From contig JAFLEI010000022.1 in the NCBI GenBank assembly GCA_017301975.1, positions 58,753 to 122,752 on the forward strand: a stretch of DNA of 64,000 bases. Reading direction: 5' to 3'. Source of the stretch: Verrucomicrobiota bacterium. Its GTDB lineage: Bacteria; Verrucomicrobiota; Verrucomicrobiia; Verrucomicrobiales; Verrucomicrobiaceae. Of the stretch, positions 17,085 to 25,660 are shown one piece after another (position 1 is the stretch's first letter; every line of letters begins with the position of its first letter). A program made the position numbers and the translations under genes. The notes below the pieces were generated by a model. The model had not been told where the DNA came from. It saw nothing but the letters and a program-made list of their open reading frames with translations, and searched no databases.

Positions 17085-17280
17085 AGAGCGCGGCAGGTGC
17101 GTGGCGGGGCTTCTTGCAGACGCTGCTGGTGAGAATGAGGTGTGGCGGAGTGCTGGGTTTGCTTCCCGGATCTGCATGGCAGGACCCAGGGAAGCACTCG
17201 CTAAGGCTCGGCATCCCTGGGCTATATTACGCAACCCCTTTGGGGTTGGTGTGAGGCGGAGCGGAGTGGCGAAAGATTGG
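17085..17280 (+). repeat. Mosaic hairpin repeat, family A copy 1
   Basis: The copy contains TTGCAGACGCTGCTGG at 17114-17129, GGGTTTGCTTCCCGG at about 17155-17169, and a hairpin at about 17185-17221 whose arms are CCCAGGG and CCCTGGG. It then has TTACGCAACCCCTTTGGGGTTGG. The same blocks recur in order near 19.9, 27.9, 47.0, 54.0 and 56.8 kb. It lies between the SafE-like gene and the copper ATPase. Confidence 0.85.
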
Positions 17281-17549
17281 AGTTCCTGTTTAGGAGGGGG
17301 CGACGTGAAGCCAATGACGCTGGAGGGAATGAGAACTGCAGGGCATCATGGCTTTTTAGGGCGCGAATCGTTTGTGGGTCATCATTTATCCACACGGCAT
17401 GCCGTAAGCGCGCCGGTTATGAGCGCGGCGTCTCACAGGGGATGTGGTCAAGCGGAGCGAATGCTGCTGGCGGAGTGCTGCGGACTCGGAGGTCCGCGCG
17501 CCTTGAGCGCTGGGTGCTTCACTGACGGAAATGCGATGACTTAAAATTT
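17281..17549. other. Non-coding spacer before the copper ATPase
   Basis: No supported gene is present. The stretch holds an imperfect palindrome at about 17488-17507 (GCGGACTCGGAGGTCCGC) and AT-rich sequence (ACTTAAAATTT) directly before the ATPase start. That context could hold a promoter, since the ATPase may not be reached from the upstream cco transcript. No convincing -35/-10 pair could be fixed. Confidence 0.5.
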
Positions 17550-19901
17550 ATGAACACGATTTGCCAGCACTGCGGGACACCCGTCCCGGCCACCCGGAAC
17601 GACGGCTTTTGCTGCGCGGGCTGCCGCTCTGTGCATGACATGCTGCAGCAAAATGGGCTGGAACATTTCTATGATCTCAAGTCCGGGCTGAACCTGCCGC
17701 CGGTGCCTGCGCAGGCCATGCGGCAGCAGGATTATGGCTGGCTGGAGACGGCCACGCTGGCCGCTGAGACAACGCGGGTGAGCGAGGAGGTGGCTGCTGA
17801 GCTGAGCGTGTCTGTGCAGGGGCTCTCGTGCATGGCGTGCATCTGGCTCATTGAGCGGGTGTTTGCCAAGCTGGGCGGCACGCAAATCCATGTGGACATC
17901 TCCAGCGGTGAACTGCGCATGGCGTGGCAGCCGGGGAAATTTCAGCCGGTGGAGTTTGCGCGTGAGCTGCAGCGCTTTGGCTACCTGCTGGGGATGCAGC
18001 GCATGGATGGTGGGCAGGCGCGAGACAACGGGCTGGAGCGACGCACTGGTGTGTGCGGCGCGTTTGCGATGAATGCGATGGCGTTCTCGCTGCCTGCGTA
18101 TTTTGGGATGCCGGCGGACTTTCCTTTTGCGCACTGGTTTGATCTGGTGGCGGCGGCATCGGCTACGCTGGCGCTGCTGGTGGGGGGCAGTTATTTTGCG
18201 CAGCGTGCGTGGCATGCGCTGCGCGCGGGGGTGCTGCACATCGATACGCCGATCACGCTCGGGATTCTGGCGGCGTATGCGGGTTCGATCATCGGCTGGA
18301 TGAGCGGGGAGCCGGGGCTGAAGTATTTCGATTTTGTGGCGATGTTCATTTTCCTGATGCTGGGTGGGAGGCTGGTGCAGCAGATGGCCGTGGCGAGAAA
18401 TCGCCGCAGACTGCTGCGTGATCCGTCGATTCCAGAGGCGGAGATGCTGGAGGCGCTGCAAGCAGGTGCGTCCTTTACCGTGAAGCCGGGGCAGGCGGTG
18501 CCGGTGGCGGCCAAGCTGACGGATGCGCATGCGAGCATCAGCCTGGAGTGGATCAGCGGAGAGAGTGATTCGTGTTCGCGAAGCACCGGGCAACTGTTGC
18601 CTTCGGGTGCGCTGAATGCGGGCACGCGGGCGCTGAATGCGGTGGCGCTGGAATCGTGGAAGGAGTCCACGCTGCACAAGCTGCTGGAGGCTCGGCGTGG
18701 AGGTGACCAACGCGACCTGCGACTGGAAAAACTGCTGCGCGGTTATCTGGTGGTGGTGGTGCTGGCGGGCGTGGTGGGCGGACTTTGGTGGTGGTGGCAC
18801 ACGGGGGAATGGGCGCGTGGGCTGCAGGTGATGATTTCGGTGTTTGTGGTGTCATGCCCATGCGCGCTGGGTGTGGCGGCACCGCTGGCGGATGACATCG
18901 CGGCAAGCCGCGCGGCGGACCAGGGAGTCTTTGTGCGCACGCTGGGGCTGTGGAAGAAGCTGACGCGGCTGCGCCAGGTGGTGTTTGATAAAACGGGGAC
19001 GCTGACGCTGGAGAATCCGATGCTGATGAATCCTGCGGTGCTGGATGAACTGGATGAGCGCGCGCGCCGGATGCTGCGACACCTCACGAGCGGAAATCTG
19101 CATCCGGTGAGCCGCAGTTTGTTTGATGCGCTGGGCGGCATGAGCAGCGAAGGATTTGATGCGGAAGTGTGGGAGGAACCTGGACAGGGACTGCGCTGTG
19201 AACATGAGGGCGTGGTGTGGGCGATCTCACGGCCCCAGGATGCGTCTGCGGATGCGGTGTTCATGCGCGATGGTGTGAGGCTTTGCGCCTTCCGTTTTCG
19301 CGATGCGCTGCGTGCGGAATCGCTGGCGCAGGTGGAGGACCTGCAAAGGCGCGGACTGAGAGTGAGCATTCTGAGCGGTGACAGGGAATCGAAGGTGGCG
19401 GCGATCGCCGAGCAACTGCATCTGAAGCCGGAGGAATGGCAGCACAGCCTGACGCCCGATGAGAAGGCGGCGTGGATTGCTGCGCATGAGCCGCAGAGCA
19501 CGCTGTATATTGGGGATGGTGCGAATGACAGCCTGGCGTTTGATGCGGCGGCGTGTGCGGGCAGTCCGGTGACGGGGCGCAGCTTTCTGGAGCACAAGGC
19601 GGACTTTTATTTCCTGGGGCATAGCATGCGCTTCATGAGCAGCCTGCTGGATATTGCAGCGACGCACCGACGTGCGGTGCATGCGGTTTTTGGGTTTTCG
19701 GTGACGTATAATCTTGTGACGGTGATCGTGGGGCTGATGGGCCATTTGAGCCCGCTGCTGGCGGCGATTTTGATGCCGCTGAGTTCGCTGGTGACGCTGT
19801 CGCTGGTGGCGCTGGTGTTTCGGCGTGGTGGGGTCGCGGCGGTGCGGAAGCATGTGGAGCCGGAGATGGGGGCGGGGGAAGCGTGTGTGATTGCGTGCTG
19901 A
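17550..19901 (+). CDS. ccoI: Copper-translocating P-type ATPase, CcoI/FixI type
   Basis: The 783-aa heavy-metal P1B-ATPase exports Cu(I) for cbb3 oxidase maturation, by family and context. A zinc-ribbon-like N-terminus (ICQHCGTPV, FCCAGCRSVH) precedes an HMA domain with Cys94 and Cys97 in GLSCMACIWL. The membrane CPC motif is at 436-438 (VVSCPCALGVAAPLAD). The phosphorylation site is Asp480 in FDKTGTLTLENP, the HP motif is in GNLHPVSRSL, and the hinge is in YIGDGANDSLAF. This N-terminal cysteine pattern is typical of CcoI. It is the last gene of the oxidase locus, separated from SafE by a repeat copy and followed by another. Confidence 0.93.
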   Translation: MNTICQHCGTPVPATRNDGFCCAGCRSVHDMLQQNGLEHFYDLKSGLNLPPVPAQAMRQQDYGWLETATLAAETTRVSEEVAAELSVSVQGLSCMACIWLIERVFAKLGGTQIHVDISSGELRMAWQPGKFQPVEFARELQRFGYLLGMQRMDGGQARDNGLERRTGVCGAFAMNAMAFSLPAYFGMPADFPFAHWFDLVAAASATLALLVGGSYFAQRAWHALRAGVLHIDTPITLGILAAYAGSIIGWMSGEPGLKYFDFVAMFIFLMLGGRLVQQMAVARNRRRLLRDPSIPEAEMLEALQAGASFTVKPGQAVPVAAKLTDAHASISLEWISGESDSCSRSTGQLLPSGALNAGTRALNAVALESWKESTLHKLLEARRGGDQRDLRLEKLLRGYLVVVVLAGVVGGLWWWWHTGEWARGLQVMISVFVVSCPCALGVAAPLADDIAASRAADQGVFVRTLGLWKKLTRLRQVVFDKTGTLTLENPMLMNPAVLDELDERARRMLRHLTSGNLHPVSRSLFDALGGMSSEGFDAEVWEEPGQGLRCEHEGVVWAISRPQDASADAVFMRDGVRLCAFRFRDALRAESLAQVEDLQRRGLRVSILSGDRESKVAAIAEQLHLKPEEWQHSLTPDEKAAWIAAHEPQSTLYIGDGANDSLAFDAAACAGSPVTGRSFLEHKADFYFLGHSMRFMSSLLDIAATHRRAVHAVFGFSVTYNLVTVIVGLMGHLSPLLAAILMPLSSLVTLSLVALVFRRGGVAAVRKHVEPEMGAGEACVIAC

Positions 19902-19914
19902 GGGGGGCGCGGCG

Positions 19915-20190
19915 CCGGGCTGCGGCGGGGCACGTTGCAGACGCCCATTCTTCGCTATCCATCCTTCGCTAAAGCTACGGAGGACTGGAGCTACGAAGGA
20001 CAAGCTGCTGGTGAGCGCGGAGTGATGAAAAGCGATGGGTTTGCTTCCCGATTGGCTGACTGCAACCCAGGGTCGCCTCGCTGAGGCTTCCTCCAACGCT
20101 CTGCGAGCTTCGAAGGACAAGCTGGCTGACCCTGGACTGAATTACGCAGCCCCTTCAGGGCTGGTGCGATGCGGGGCGGCATCCGAAGAG
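19915..20190 (+). repeat. Mosaic hairpin repeat, family A copy 2 (with embedded family D block)
   Basis: Starts in GCGGCGGGGCACGTTGCAGACG. A family D block follows at about 19937-20014 (TTCGCTAAAGCTACGGAGGA, GGAGCTACGAAGGACAAGCT). GGGTTTGCTTCCC is at about 20038-20050. The hairpin-type section 20064-20136 has an expanded arm (CGCTGAGGCTTCCTCC), and ATTACGCAGCCCCTTCAGGG closes the copy. The D block recurs near 40.5 kb without the rest. Confidence 0.82.
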
Positions 20191-20221
20191 AGGAAACGGA
20201 CTTGTCTCAATGGATTGTACT

Positions 20222-20351
20222 AAATCTACGTTGTTAAGCTTCTGGTGCGAGGCGGAGCGTTCCTTGTTCCACAGGAACAAGGCTACTTTGCTGCGCTGAA
20301 ACGCCAGACGAATGCAGCCTGCCTGACGATCAAGTCTAATGATGTGGAACT
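20222..20351 (+). mobile_element. 130-bp MITE-like element, copy B1
   Basis: This is colinear without gaps over 130 bp with the element at 25531-25660. Inverted ends (AATCTACGTTGTTAAGCTT against the reverse complement of AAGTCTAATGATGTGGAAC) flank a central hairpin, CTTGTTCC-ACA-GGAACAAG, at about 20262-20281. It has no coding capacity for a transposase, and no clear target-site duplication was recognised. Confidence 0.72.
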
Positions 20352-20626
20352 ATCGTGAAATGCAGAACTTCTTTCTGTTTGGCAGGATCCTGTTGACGCA
20401 TGAGCAGGGGCTGGGGCTGCCTTCTAGGAACTCCTGCATTGAGCTTCGAAGGACACGCGGATGGCGGTGGGCCTGCGAGCACCAAGACTTAAGCTTTTTG
20501 GAAATCAGGTTTGGAGTGCTGCAAAGTCATGGATCAGGGTATTGGTGACAAGCAACCTGAAGAATGTGAATCGAAACGATACGGCAATGATTTCAAGAGC
20601 GTGACATGATTTGCTAATGTGTGAGT
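20352..20626. other. Non-coding spacer downstream of the B1 element
   Basis: No gene or RNA is recognised. Short open frames here have no start context or homology-like composition. The stretch is more AT-rich than its surroundings near its end (20550-20626), next to the stop of the minus-strand methyltransferase. Confidence 0.45.
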
Positions 20627-21346
20627 TTAGATGAGATGCGGGAAGCGGCAGGGTTCGGGTGGTGAATTGTCTTCTGCGTCTTCGAGGTGGGAGCGTGTTT
20701 TTTGCCAGAGCTTCAAGGTGCCGTCGTAGGCTGTTTTGATGCAGGTGTAGCATTCGGGGACTTCGGCGCAGCTGCCGTAGTAGGTGACGATGCGTGTGCC
20801 GAGGGGTTTTAGTTCCAGCTGCTGCTGCACGTGGAGGGTGTAGTCGTCGTAGAGCTGCGATTTCATCTCCACATCGTGGTCGATGCGCAACATGGGGAGG
20901 ATGTTTTCTTCGAAGGGATTGAAGAGGTAGAAGGCATCGAAGGCGGCAAAGGAGACGGTGGTGATGTTGGCGTGGACGATCTCGGCGCGGGTGATGCGGT
21001 GGCGAGCCAGGAGATCGCGAGCGGCTTTGACGAGCCTGAGGCGCTGCTCGACGCCGGTGAAGTGACCGAGGGTGGAGGTCGCGCCGATGGCGCAGAATTT
21101 TCCGGGGCCGCAGCCGATGTCCAGCACGCGGGCGCCGGGTTTTTCGACGAGCATTTGTGCGGCCATCTGACAGACATCAATGGGAGTCCAGTGGCAGGCG
21201 GACTGTTCGCGGATGTGTTCGGGATAGTGCTGGTCGAATTCGTGATCTCTGAAGGCGGTGAGGAATTCGGAGTCGGACTCGATGGGGGGAGTCGAGATCT
21301 GAGGGTAAAGACGGGGGGGCACGTCTTTAAGTAGGACAGAGGCCAA
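20627..21346 (-). CDS. Class I SAM-dependent methyltransferase
   Basis: The 239-aa protein has SAM motif I in ARVLDIGCGPGKFCAIGA near residue 72, followed by FTGVEQRLRLVKAARDLL, where Glu marks the end of strand beta2, and by AEIVHANITTVSFAAFDAFYLFNPFEEN. The FNPF segment resembles the post-motif NPPF/NPF loop of N-methyltransferases and of DUF-type methyltransferases. No ATG is available near the N-terminus; TTG at 21346 is the best in-frame start seen and is uncertain. The C-terminus (DAEDNSPPEPCRFPHLI) is disordered. Substrate unknown. It stands alone between repeat-rich spacer and a sulfatase. Confidence 0.78.
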   Translation of the reverse strand: MASVLLKDVPPRLYPQISTPPIESDSEFLTAFRDHEFDQHYPEHIREQSACHWTPIDVCQMAAQMLVEKPGARVLDIGCGPGKFCAIGATSTLGHFTGVEQRLRLVKAARDLLARHRITRAEIVHANITTVSFAAFDAFYLFNPFEENILPMLRIDHDVEMKSQLYDDYTLHVQQQLELKPLGTRIVTYYGSCAEVPECYTCIKTAYDGTLKLWQKTRSHLEDAEDNSPPEPCRFPHLI

Positions 21347-21514
21347 GGTCTGTCGATGATGAGAGATGGGTTTTGGCGGGAGGTGTCACGCAATCAAGCG
21401 GGGACTGGTCCGCATACTTCGTGTGCGGTGAAAGGGTGCTGTCCGTGTTTTTCGGTGCTCAGGAGTATGCGTGTCGCACTCGGAAAGTGCGAACCACGCC
21501 GCGCTGGGTGTGCT

Positions 21515-22798
21515 TCATGGTTTCCACCAGGCGTCGAGCTTTGAGGCCAGTGCTTTCACTTTGTCTGCGTTTTCGGTGGCGATGTTTTTCTCTTCGGTGG
21601 GATCGGTTTTTAGATCGTAGAGTTCGACGGGGTCAGCGGGCTGGTTGGGCTTGTGGGGGACGATGAGCTTGTCGTAGCCGTTGATGATCCAGCGCCAGCG
21701 GAGGCTGGAGGCGGGGACGTTGAGATCGACGAAGTTGTGGGTGAAGCATTCGCCGTAGAGTGTCTTGCGGGCGGTGACGGCGGAGGTGTCGAGGAGGTCG
21801 ATGCCGGGGAAGGTTTTGGTGGGTGCAATGCCGGTGGCTTTGAGCAGGGTGGGGACGAGGTCGATGGACTGTGCGAGGTCTTCGGACATCTTTGGCTGCA
21901 CGTGGCCGGGCCAGCGGATCATGATGGGGGTGCGGAGGCCGCCGTCGTACTGGCTTTGCTTGGATTTTTCGGCGTAGCGGCCGGTCTTGGGATTGGTGAT
22001 CCAGCCGTTGTCGCAGACATAGACGAAGATGGTGTTTTCCTTGAGGCCGCTGTCGTCGATGTGCTTGATGAGCTCGCCGCAGGTTTCGTCGAACCAGTCC
22101 ACCATGGCCCAGTATTTGGCGACGTGCTCGCTGGGGGCTTTGTCCTTGTATTTGTCGAAGAGACGCTGGGGTGGCGTGTGGGGATCGTGCGGCATCATGG
22201 GGGCGTACCAGACGAAGAAGGGCTTTTGCTGCTGCTTTGCCTCGCTGATAAAATCATAGATGGGCTGCATGGTTTTGCGGCCGATGTTGAGGCCTTCATC
22301 GCCATGGCGGCCGCCGTGGGTCATGCCGTGGGTGAAGCCGCCGCGTTCGTAGCTCTTCTGCCACCATTTGCCGGTTTGCAGGCTGAGGTAGCCTTTTTGC
22401 TTGAGCATGGTGGGGAGGGTGCCGGCTTCTTCGAGGTGCTTGCTGACGATCTCGCGTCCGGCATCAAATGCGGGGCTGGTTTGAAACTCGCGCGGCTTCA
22501 TGCCGGCGGGAATGGGGGGATCGTTGCTGGTGACCTTGTGCTGATGAGGGTAGAGCCCGGTGATGATGGTGGCGAGGCTGGGGCAGCAGAGGCTGCAGGG
22601 GACGTAGCCGCGGGTGAAGGTGAGGCTTTCCTTGGCGAGGCGGTCCAGATTTGGGGTCTGGATGACGGGGTGGCCCATGAAGCCGTAGTCGCTGTACAAT
22701 TGATCGTCTGAGATGATCATGACGATGTTTGGAGGGGCATCGGCGGCGGAGAGCAGGCAGGGGAGGGCGAGCAGTGAGAGGAAGAGGCGGCGGATCAT
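21515..22798 (-). CDS. Secreted sulfatase-family protein with non-canonical active-site motif
   Basis: The 427-aa protein with a signal peptide (MIRRLFLSLLALPCLLSAADA) belongs to the alkaline-phosphatase-like sulfatases: NIVMIISDDQLYSDYG supplies the paired metal-binding Asp31-Asp32, and HDPHTPPQRLFDKYK, FVYVCDNGW and MIRWPGHVQPKMSEDLAQSID follow. The formylglycine signature CxPxR is altered: Cys71-Cys72-Pro73-Ser74-Leu75, so Leu replaces Arg. Conversion of Cys to formylglycine, needed for sulfatase activity, may therefore fail or need a different enzyme, or the protein may act as another kind of hydrolase. No maturase gene is nearby. Confidence 0.88.
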   Translation of the reverse strand: MIRRLFLSLLALPCLLSAADAPPNIVMIISDDQLYSDYGFMGHPVIQTPNLDRLAKESLTFTRGYVPCSLCCPSLATIITGLYPHQHKVTSNDPPIPAGMKPREFQTSPAFDAGREIVSKHLEEAGTLPTMLKQKGYLSLQTGKWWQKSYERGGFTHGMTHGGRHGDEGLNIGRKTMQPIYDFISEAKQQQKPFFVWYAPMMPHDPHTPPQRLFDKYKDKAPSEHVAKYWAMVDWFDETCGELIKHIDDSGLKENTIFVYVCDNGWITNPKTGRYAEKSKQSQYDGGLRTPIMIRWPGHVQPKMSEDLAQSIDLVPTLLKATGIAPTKTFPGIDLLDTSAVTARKTLYGECFTHNFVDLNVPASSLRWRWIINGYDKLIVPHKPNQPADPVELYDLKTDPTEEKNIATENADKVKALASKLDAWWKP

Positions 22799-22914
22799 GG
22801 GCGCATGAGAACGATGGGACCGCGGGGCATCTTGCCGGACAAATGGGGGACTGATTTGAGGGATGTTGAGATTCCTGACTTGCGCATGCGCGTGGGAACG
22901 ACATTCCTAGCGGG

Positions 22915-23649
22915 ATGATTCGGAAACGCTTTTGGCGTGTGGCGTCGGCGCTGGGCATCTGCCTTTTTTCACTGACTTCCTGCAAGATGCATGTGGGCTC
23001 TCTGGCCTACAAGGCGATGCATCGTGTGTCGAGCCCGCTGACCTCGGAGCCGCTGGACTACCTGCCGTTTCCGGATCTCAAGCAGTGGGCCGCGCTCCCC
23101 GGGCCGATGCTGGAGGTGCAGGGGGGCAAGTCGATCCCGCGCAGCCTTTTTATTCGTGATGAGGAACTGCCGAAGGGATCGCCGAAGGCCAAGAGGCCGA
23201 GTTCGGGGCTGACGGGGAAGGCGGGGGATTTGATGGGGATGGTGACTTCGCTGCTGGCGATCGCGGCGGGATCTCACTCGGATGACAAGCTGGGGTCCAT
23301 TGATGACACTCGGCGGCAACTGGCGCTCAACGAGTTTCCGTTTGTGCTGCTGCAGGGGGAGGAGCTGGTGTATGTGAAGGCGGAAAAGCAGATCTGGCCG
23401 AGGCTGGCGCGTGCGGACAAGTGGAGCAAAATCACTGTGATCACGAAGGATGGGACGTTTTTCGGCATCGCGCAGCGGATTCATTTTCGCAGTTCGTCCT
23501 CGGAGGTGGTGCTGGAGGGGGACCCGACGGTGCAGTCCGGGCAGCAGCACATCAAGGGGGCGAAGACGGATGCGATCATGGTGCTGGATTTTGCGAAGCG
23601 GCGGGTGCTGGTGAACGGGCCGGTGGTGGAGAAGAAGCTGTTTCGGTGA
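22915..23649 (+). CDS. Hypothetical lipoprotein
   Basis: The 244-aa protein has a lipoprotein leader (MIRKRFWRVASALGICLFSLTSC, lipobox LTSC with Cys23). The rest is a soluble domain: LDYLPFPDLKQWAALPGPML, ELVYVKAEKQIWPRLARADK, ITKDGTFFGIAQRIHFRSSS and MVLDFAKRRVLVNGP. A Gly/Ser-rich low-complexity section around residues 98-120 may be a linker. I do not recognise the family. It is divergent from the sulfatase (116-bp gap) and precedes the DUF1501 gene by 143 bp, so it may be a stand-alone unit. Confidence 0.78.
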   Translation: MIRKRFWRVASALGICLFSLTSCKMHVGSLAYKAMHRVSSPLTSEPLDYLPFPDLKQWAALPGPMLEVQGGKSIPRSLFIRDEELPKGSPKAKRPSSGLTGKAGDLMGMVTSLLAIAAGSHSDDKLGSIDDTRRQLALNEFPFVLLQGEELVYVKAEKQIWPRLARADKWSKITVITKDGTFFGIAQRIHFRSSSSEVVLEGDPTVQSGQQHIKGAKTDAIMVLDFAKRRVLVNGPVVEKKLFR

Positions 23650-23720
23650 GTGCGTGAGGGGTGAGCGAAAGAAAGTGATCGCGAGTTTCGCTGGTTTTGG
23701 AGATGGCGGGGCTTCCCGGA

Positions 23721-23746
23721 GTGAGCTGAAGCTCACGAGTACTTTG
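23721..23746 (+). repeat. Short palindromic repeat, family E copy 1
   Basis: GTGAGCTGAAGCTCAC, a palindrome around a GA centre, is followed by GAGTACTTTG. The same unit occurs at 41137-41162 with one compensated base pair changed (ATGAGCTGAAGCTCAT). It lies in the spacer between the lipoprotein and DUF1501 genes. Confidence 0.7.
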
Positions 23747-23792
23747 GTTTTCTGGCGCAAGCCTGGGCCTCTATGCGGCGTTTTCTTGGGAT

Positions 23793-25253
23793 ATGGATCC
23801 TCTTCTTGAATATCACCGCCAGCAGACGCGTCGGCAGTTTTTTGGCCAGACTGGCTTGCGGCTGGGTGGTGTGGCGCTGGCGGGCATGATGGGAGAGTCG
23901 TTTGCGAGCGGGGTCTCCAGTCTGGTGCAACCGGCGTTGCCGGGGCTGCCGCATTTTGCGCCGAAGGCTAAGCGGCTGATCTATCTGCACATGAATGGTG
24001 CGCCTTCGCAACTGGATCTGTGGGATCACAAGCCGCAGCTGCAGCAGCATTTTGACAAGGATCTGCCGGACAGCATCCGGAACGGGCAGCGAATCACGAC
24101 GATGACGAGCGGGCAGGCGCGGTTTCCGGTGGCGCCGAGCATGTTCAAGTTTACGCAGCACGGGCAGTGCGGGCGGTTTGTGAGCGAGCTGCTGCCGCAC
24201 ACGGCGAAGATTGTGGATGAGATCGCGGTGATCAAAAGCGTGCATACGAGTGCGATCAATCATGACCCGGCGTGCACATTTGTGATGACGGGCAGCGAGG
24301 TGCCGGGCAAGCCGAGCATTGGCTCATGGCTGGGGTATGGGCTGGGCAGCGAGAGCAATGATCTGCCGTCGTTCGTGGTGTTTACGCCGACATTTCCGGC
24401 GGCGAGTCAGGCGCAGGCTTTGTTTACGCGCATGTGGAGCAGTGGTTTCCTGCCGACGAAGTACACGGGGGTGGCGCTGCGGGGGCAGGGAGATCCGGTG
24501 CTGTATGTGAAGAATCCGCCGGGGGTGGATGGCAGCGACCGGCGGACGATGCTGGATGCGCTGAACAAGCTGAATGCCATCAATCACGGGCGCATTGGTG
24601 ACCCGGAGATCCAGACGCGCATCGCCCAGTATGAGATGGCCTTCCGTATGCAGACGAGTGTGCCGGAGCTGACGGATCTGAGCAAGGAGAGCAAGGCGAC
24701 GCTGGAGATGTACGGGGACGATGTGAACCGCAGCGGAAGCTTTACTCATAGCGCCATCATGGCGCGGAGGCTGATCGAACGTGGGACGCGGGTGGTGCAG
24801 ATTTTGCATCGCGGATGGGATCAGCACAGCAATCTGCCCAAGCTGCTGCGTGGGCAGGTGGAAGATACGGAGCGCGCCTGTGCGGCGCTGATCATGGATT
24901 TGAAACAGCGGGGACTGCTGCAGGACACGCTGGTGGTTTGGGGCGGGGAGTTTGGTCGTACTGTCTATTCACAGGGCACGCTGACCAAGGAAAACTATGG
25001 GCGCGACCACCATCCGCGCTGCTTCACGATGTGGATGGCCGGGGGCGGGGTGAAAGGCGGCATTGAGCACGGGGAGACGGATGACTTCAGCTACAATGTG
25101 GCCAAGGACCCGGTGCACATCAATGATCTCAACGCGACGATCCTGCACCTGATGGGGATCGATCACCGGAAGTTCAGCTTCAAATTCCAGGGGCTGGATC
25201 AGAGACTGACGGGAGTGGAGGAACACAGTCCGGTGAAGGCGGTGCTGGCGTGA
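23793..25253 (+). CDS. DUF1501 (sulfatase-like fold) Tat-exported protein
   Basis: The 486-aa protein has a twin-arginine leader (Arg13-Arg14 in QQTRRQFFGQTG, then LRLGGVALAGMMG). The DUF1501 family, abundant in Planctomycetes and Verrucomicrobia, has an alkaline-phosphatase-like fold: RLIYLHMNGAPSQLDLWDHK, HDPACTFVMTGSEVPGKPSI, VVWGGEFGRTVYSQG, GRDHHPRCFTMWMAGGGV and GIEHGETDDFSYNVA. Partners are usually DUF1549/DUF1553 cytochromes encoded next to it; none is adjacent here. A polysaccharide or sulfated-substrate role is often proposed but unproven. Confidence 0.93.
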   Translation: MDPLLEYHRQQTRRQFFGQTGLRLGGVALAGMMGESFASGVSSLVQPALPGLPHFAPKAKRLIYLHMNGAPSQLDLWDHKPQLQQHFDKDLPDSIRNGQRITTMTSGQARFPVAPSMFKFTQHGQCGRFVSELLPHTAKIVDEIAVIKSVHTSAINHDPACTFVMTGSEVPGKPSIGSWLGYGLGSESNDLPSFVVFTPTFPAASQAQALFTRMWSSGFLPTKYTGVALRGQGDPVLYVKNPPGVDGSDRRTMLDALNKLNAINHGRIGDPEIQTRIAQYEMAFRMQTSVPELTDLSKESKATLEMYGDDVNRSGSFTHSAIMARRLIERGTRVVQILHRGWDQHSNLPKLLRGQVEDTERACAALIMDLKQRGLLQDTLVVWGGEFGRTVYSQGTLTKENYGRDHHPRCFTMWMAGGGVKGGIEHGETDDFSYNVAKDPVHINDLNATILHLMGIDHRKFSFKFQGLDQRLTGVEEHSPVKAVLA

Positions 25254-25530
25254 GGGCGAACTTCAAAAAGCGACAAGCCTTGTGCATGAATCGTTGATCA
25301 TTGTGCAGCGACTGCGCGGTGAGGGCGGAAGGATTGACGATTGACGAGCCATCGATTTTTGATTGTTGAAGTTCCAAACAACACCGCCTAGGGCGAGGTG
25401 ATGGATGCTCTGCGTGTTTATATGTCGTTGGGCCTGTGAATGCGGTGACGCGCCCCGACCTGCGAGCCGGAGGGCCGGGGCACTCAAAGACCCAAAGGGC
25501 CAGTGATGCCTGTCTTTTCAAACACTTCCC
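25254..25530. other. Non-coding spacer after the DUF1501 gene
   Basis: No gene is supported. The stretch contains AT-rich segments (GATTGACGATTGACGAGCC, a near-duplicated GATTGACGA) and no terminator with a T-run. It ends at the B2 element. Confidence 0.45.
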
Positions 25531-25660
25531 AGTTCTACATTGTCAAGCATCTGGGGCGAGGCGGAGCGTTTCTTGTTCCGCAGGAACAAGGCTACTTTGC
25601 TGCGCTGAGACGTGAGCAGAACGCGACCTGCATGACGATCAAGTCTAACAATGTCGAACT
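25531..25660 (+). mobile_element. 130-bp MITE-like element, copy B2
   Basis: The ends are inverted repeats: AGTTCTACATTGTCAAGC at 25531 and, read from the other end, AGTTCGACATTGTTAGAC. The centre forms the hairpin CTTGTTCC-GCA-GGAACAAG. It has exactly the same length as the copy at 20222 and about 80-85% visible identity. The right end abuts the stop of the EEP protein gene. A false open frame runs through it. Confidence 0.78.
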
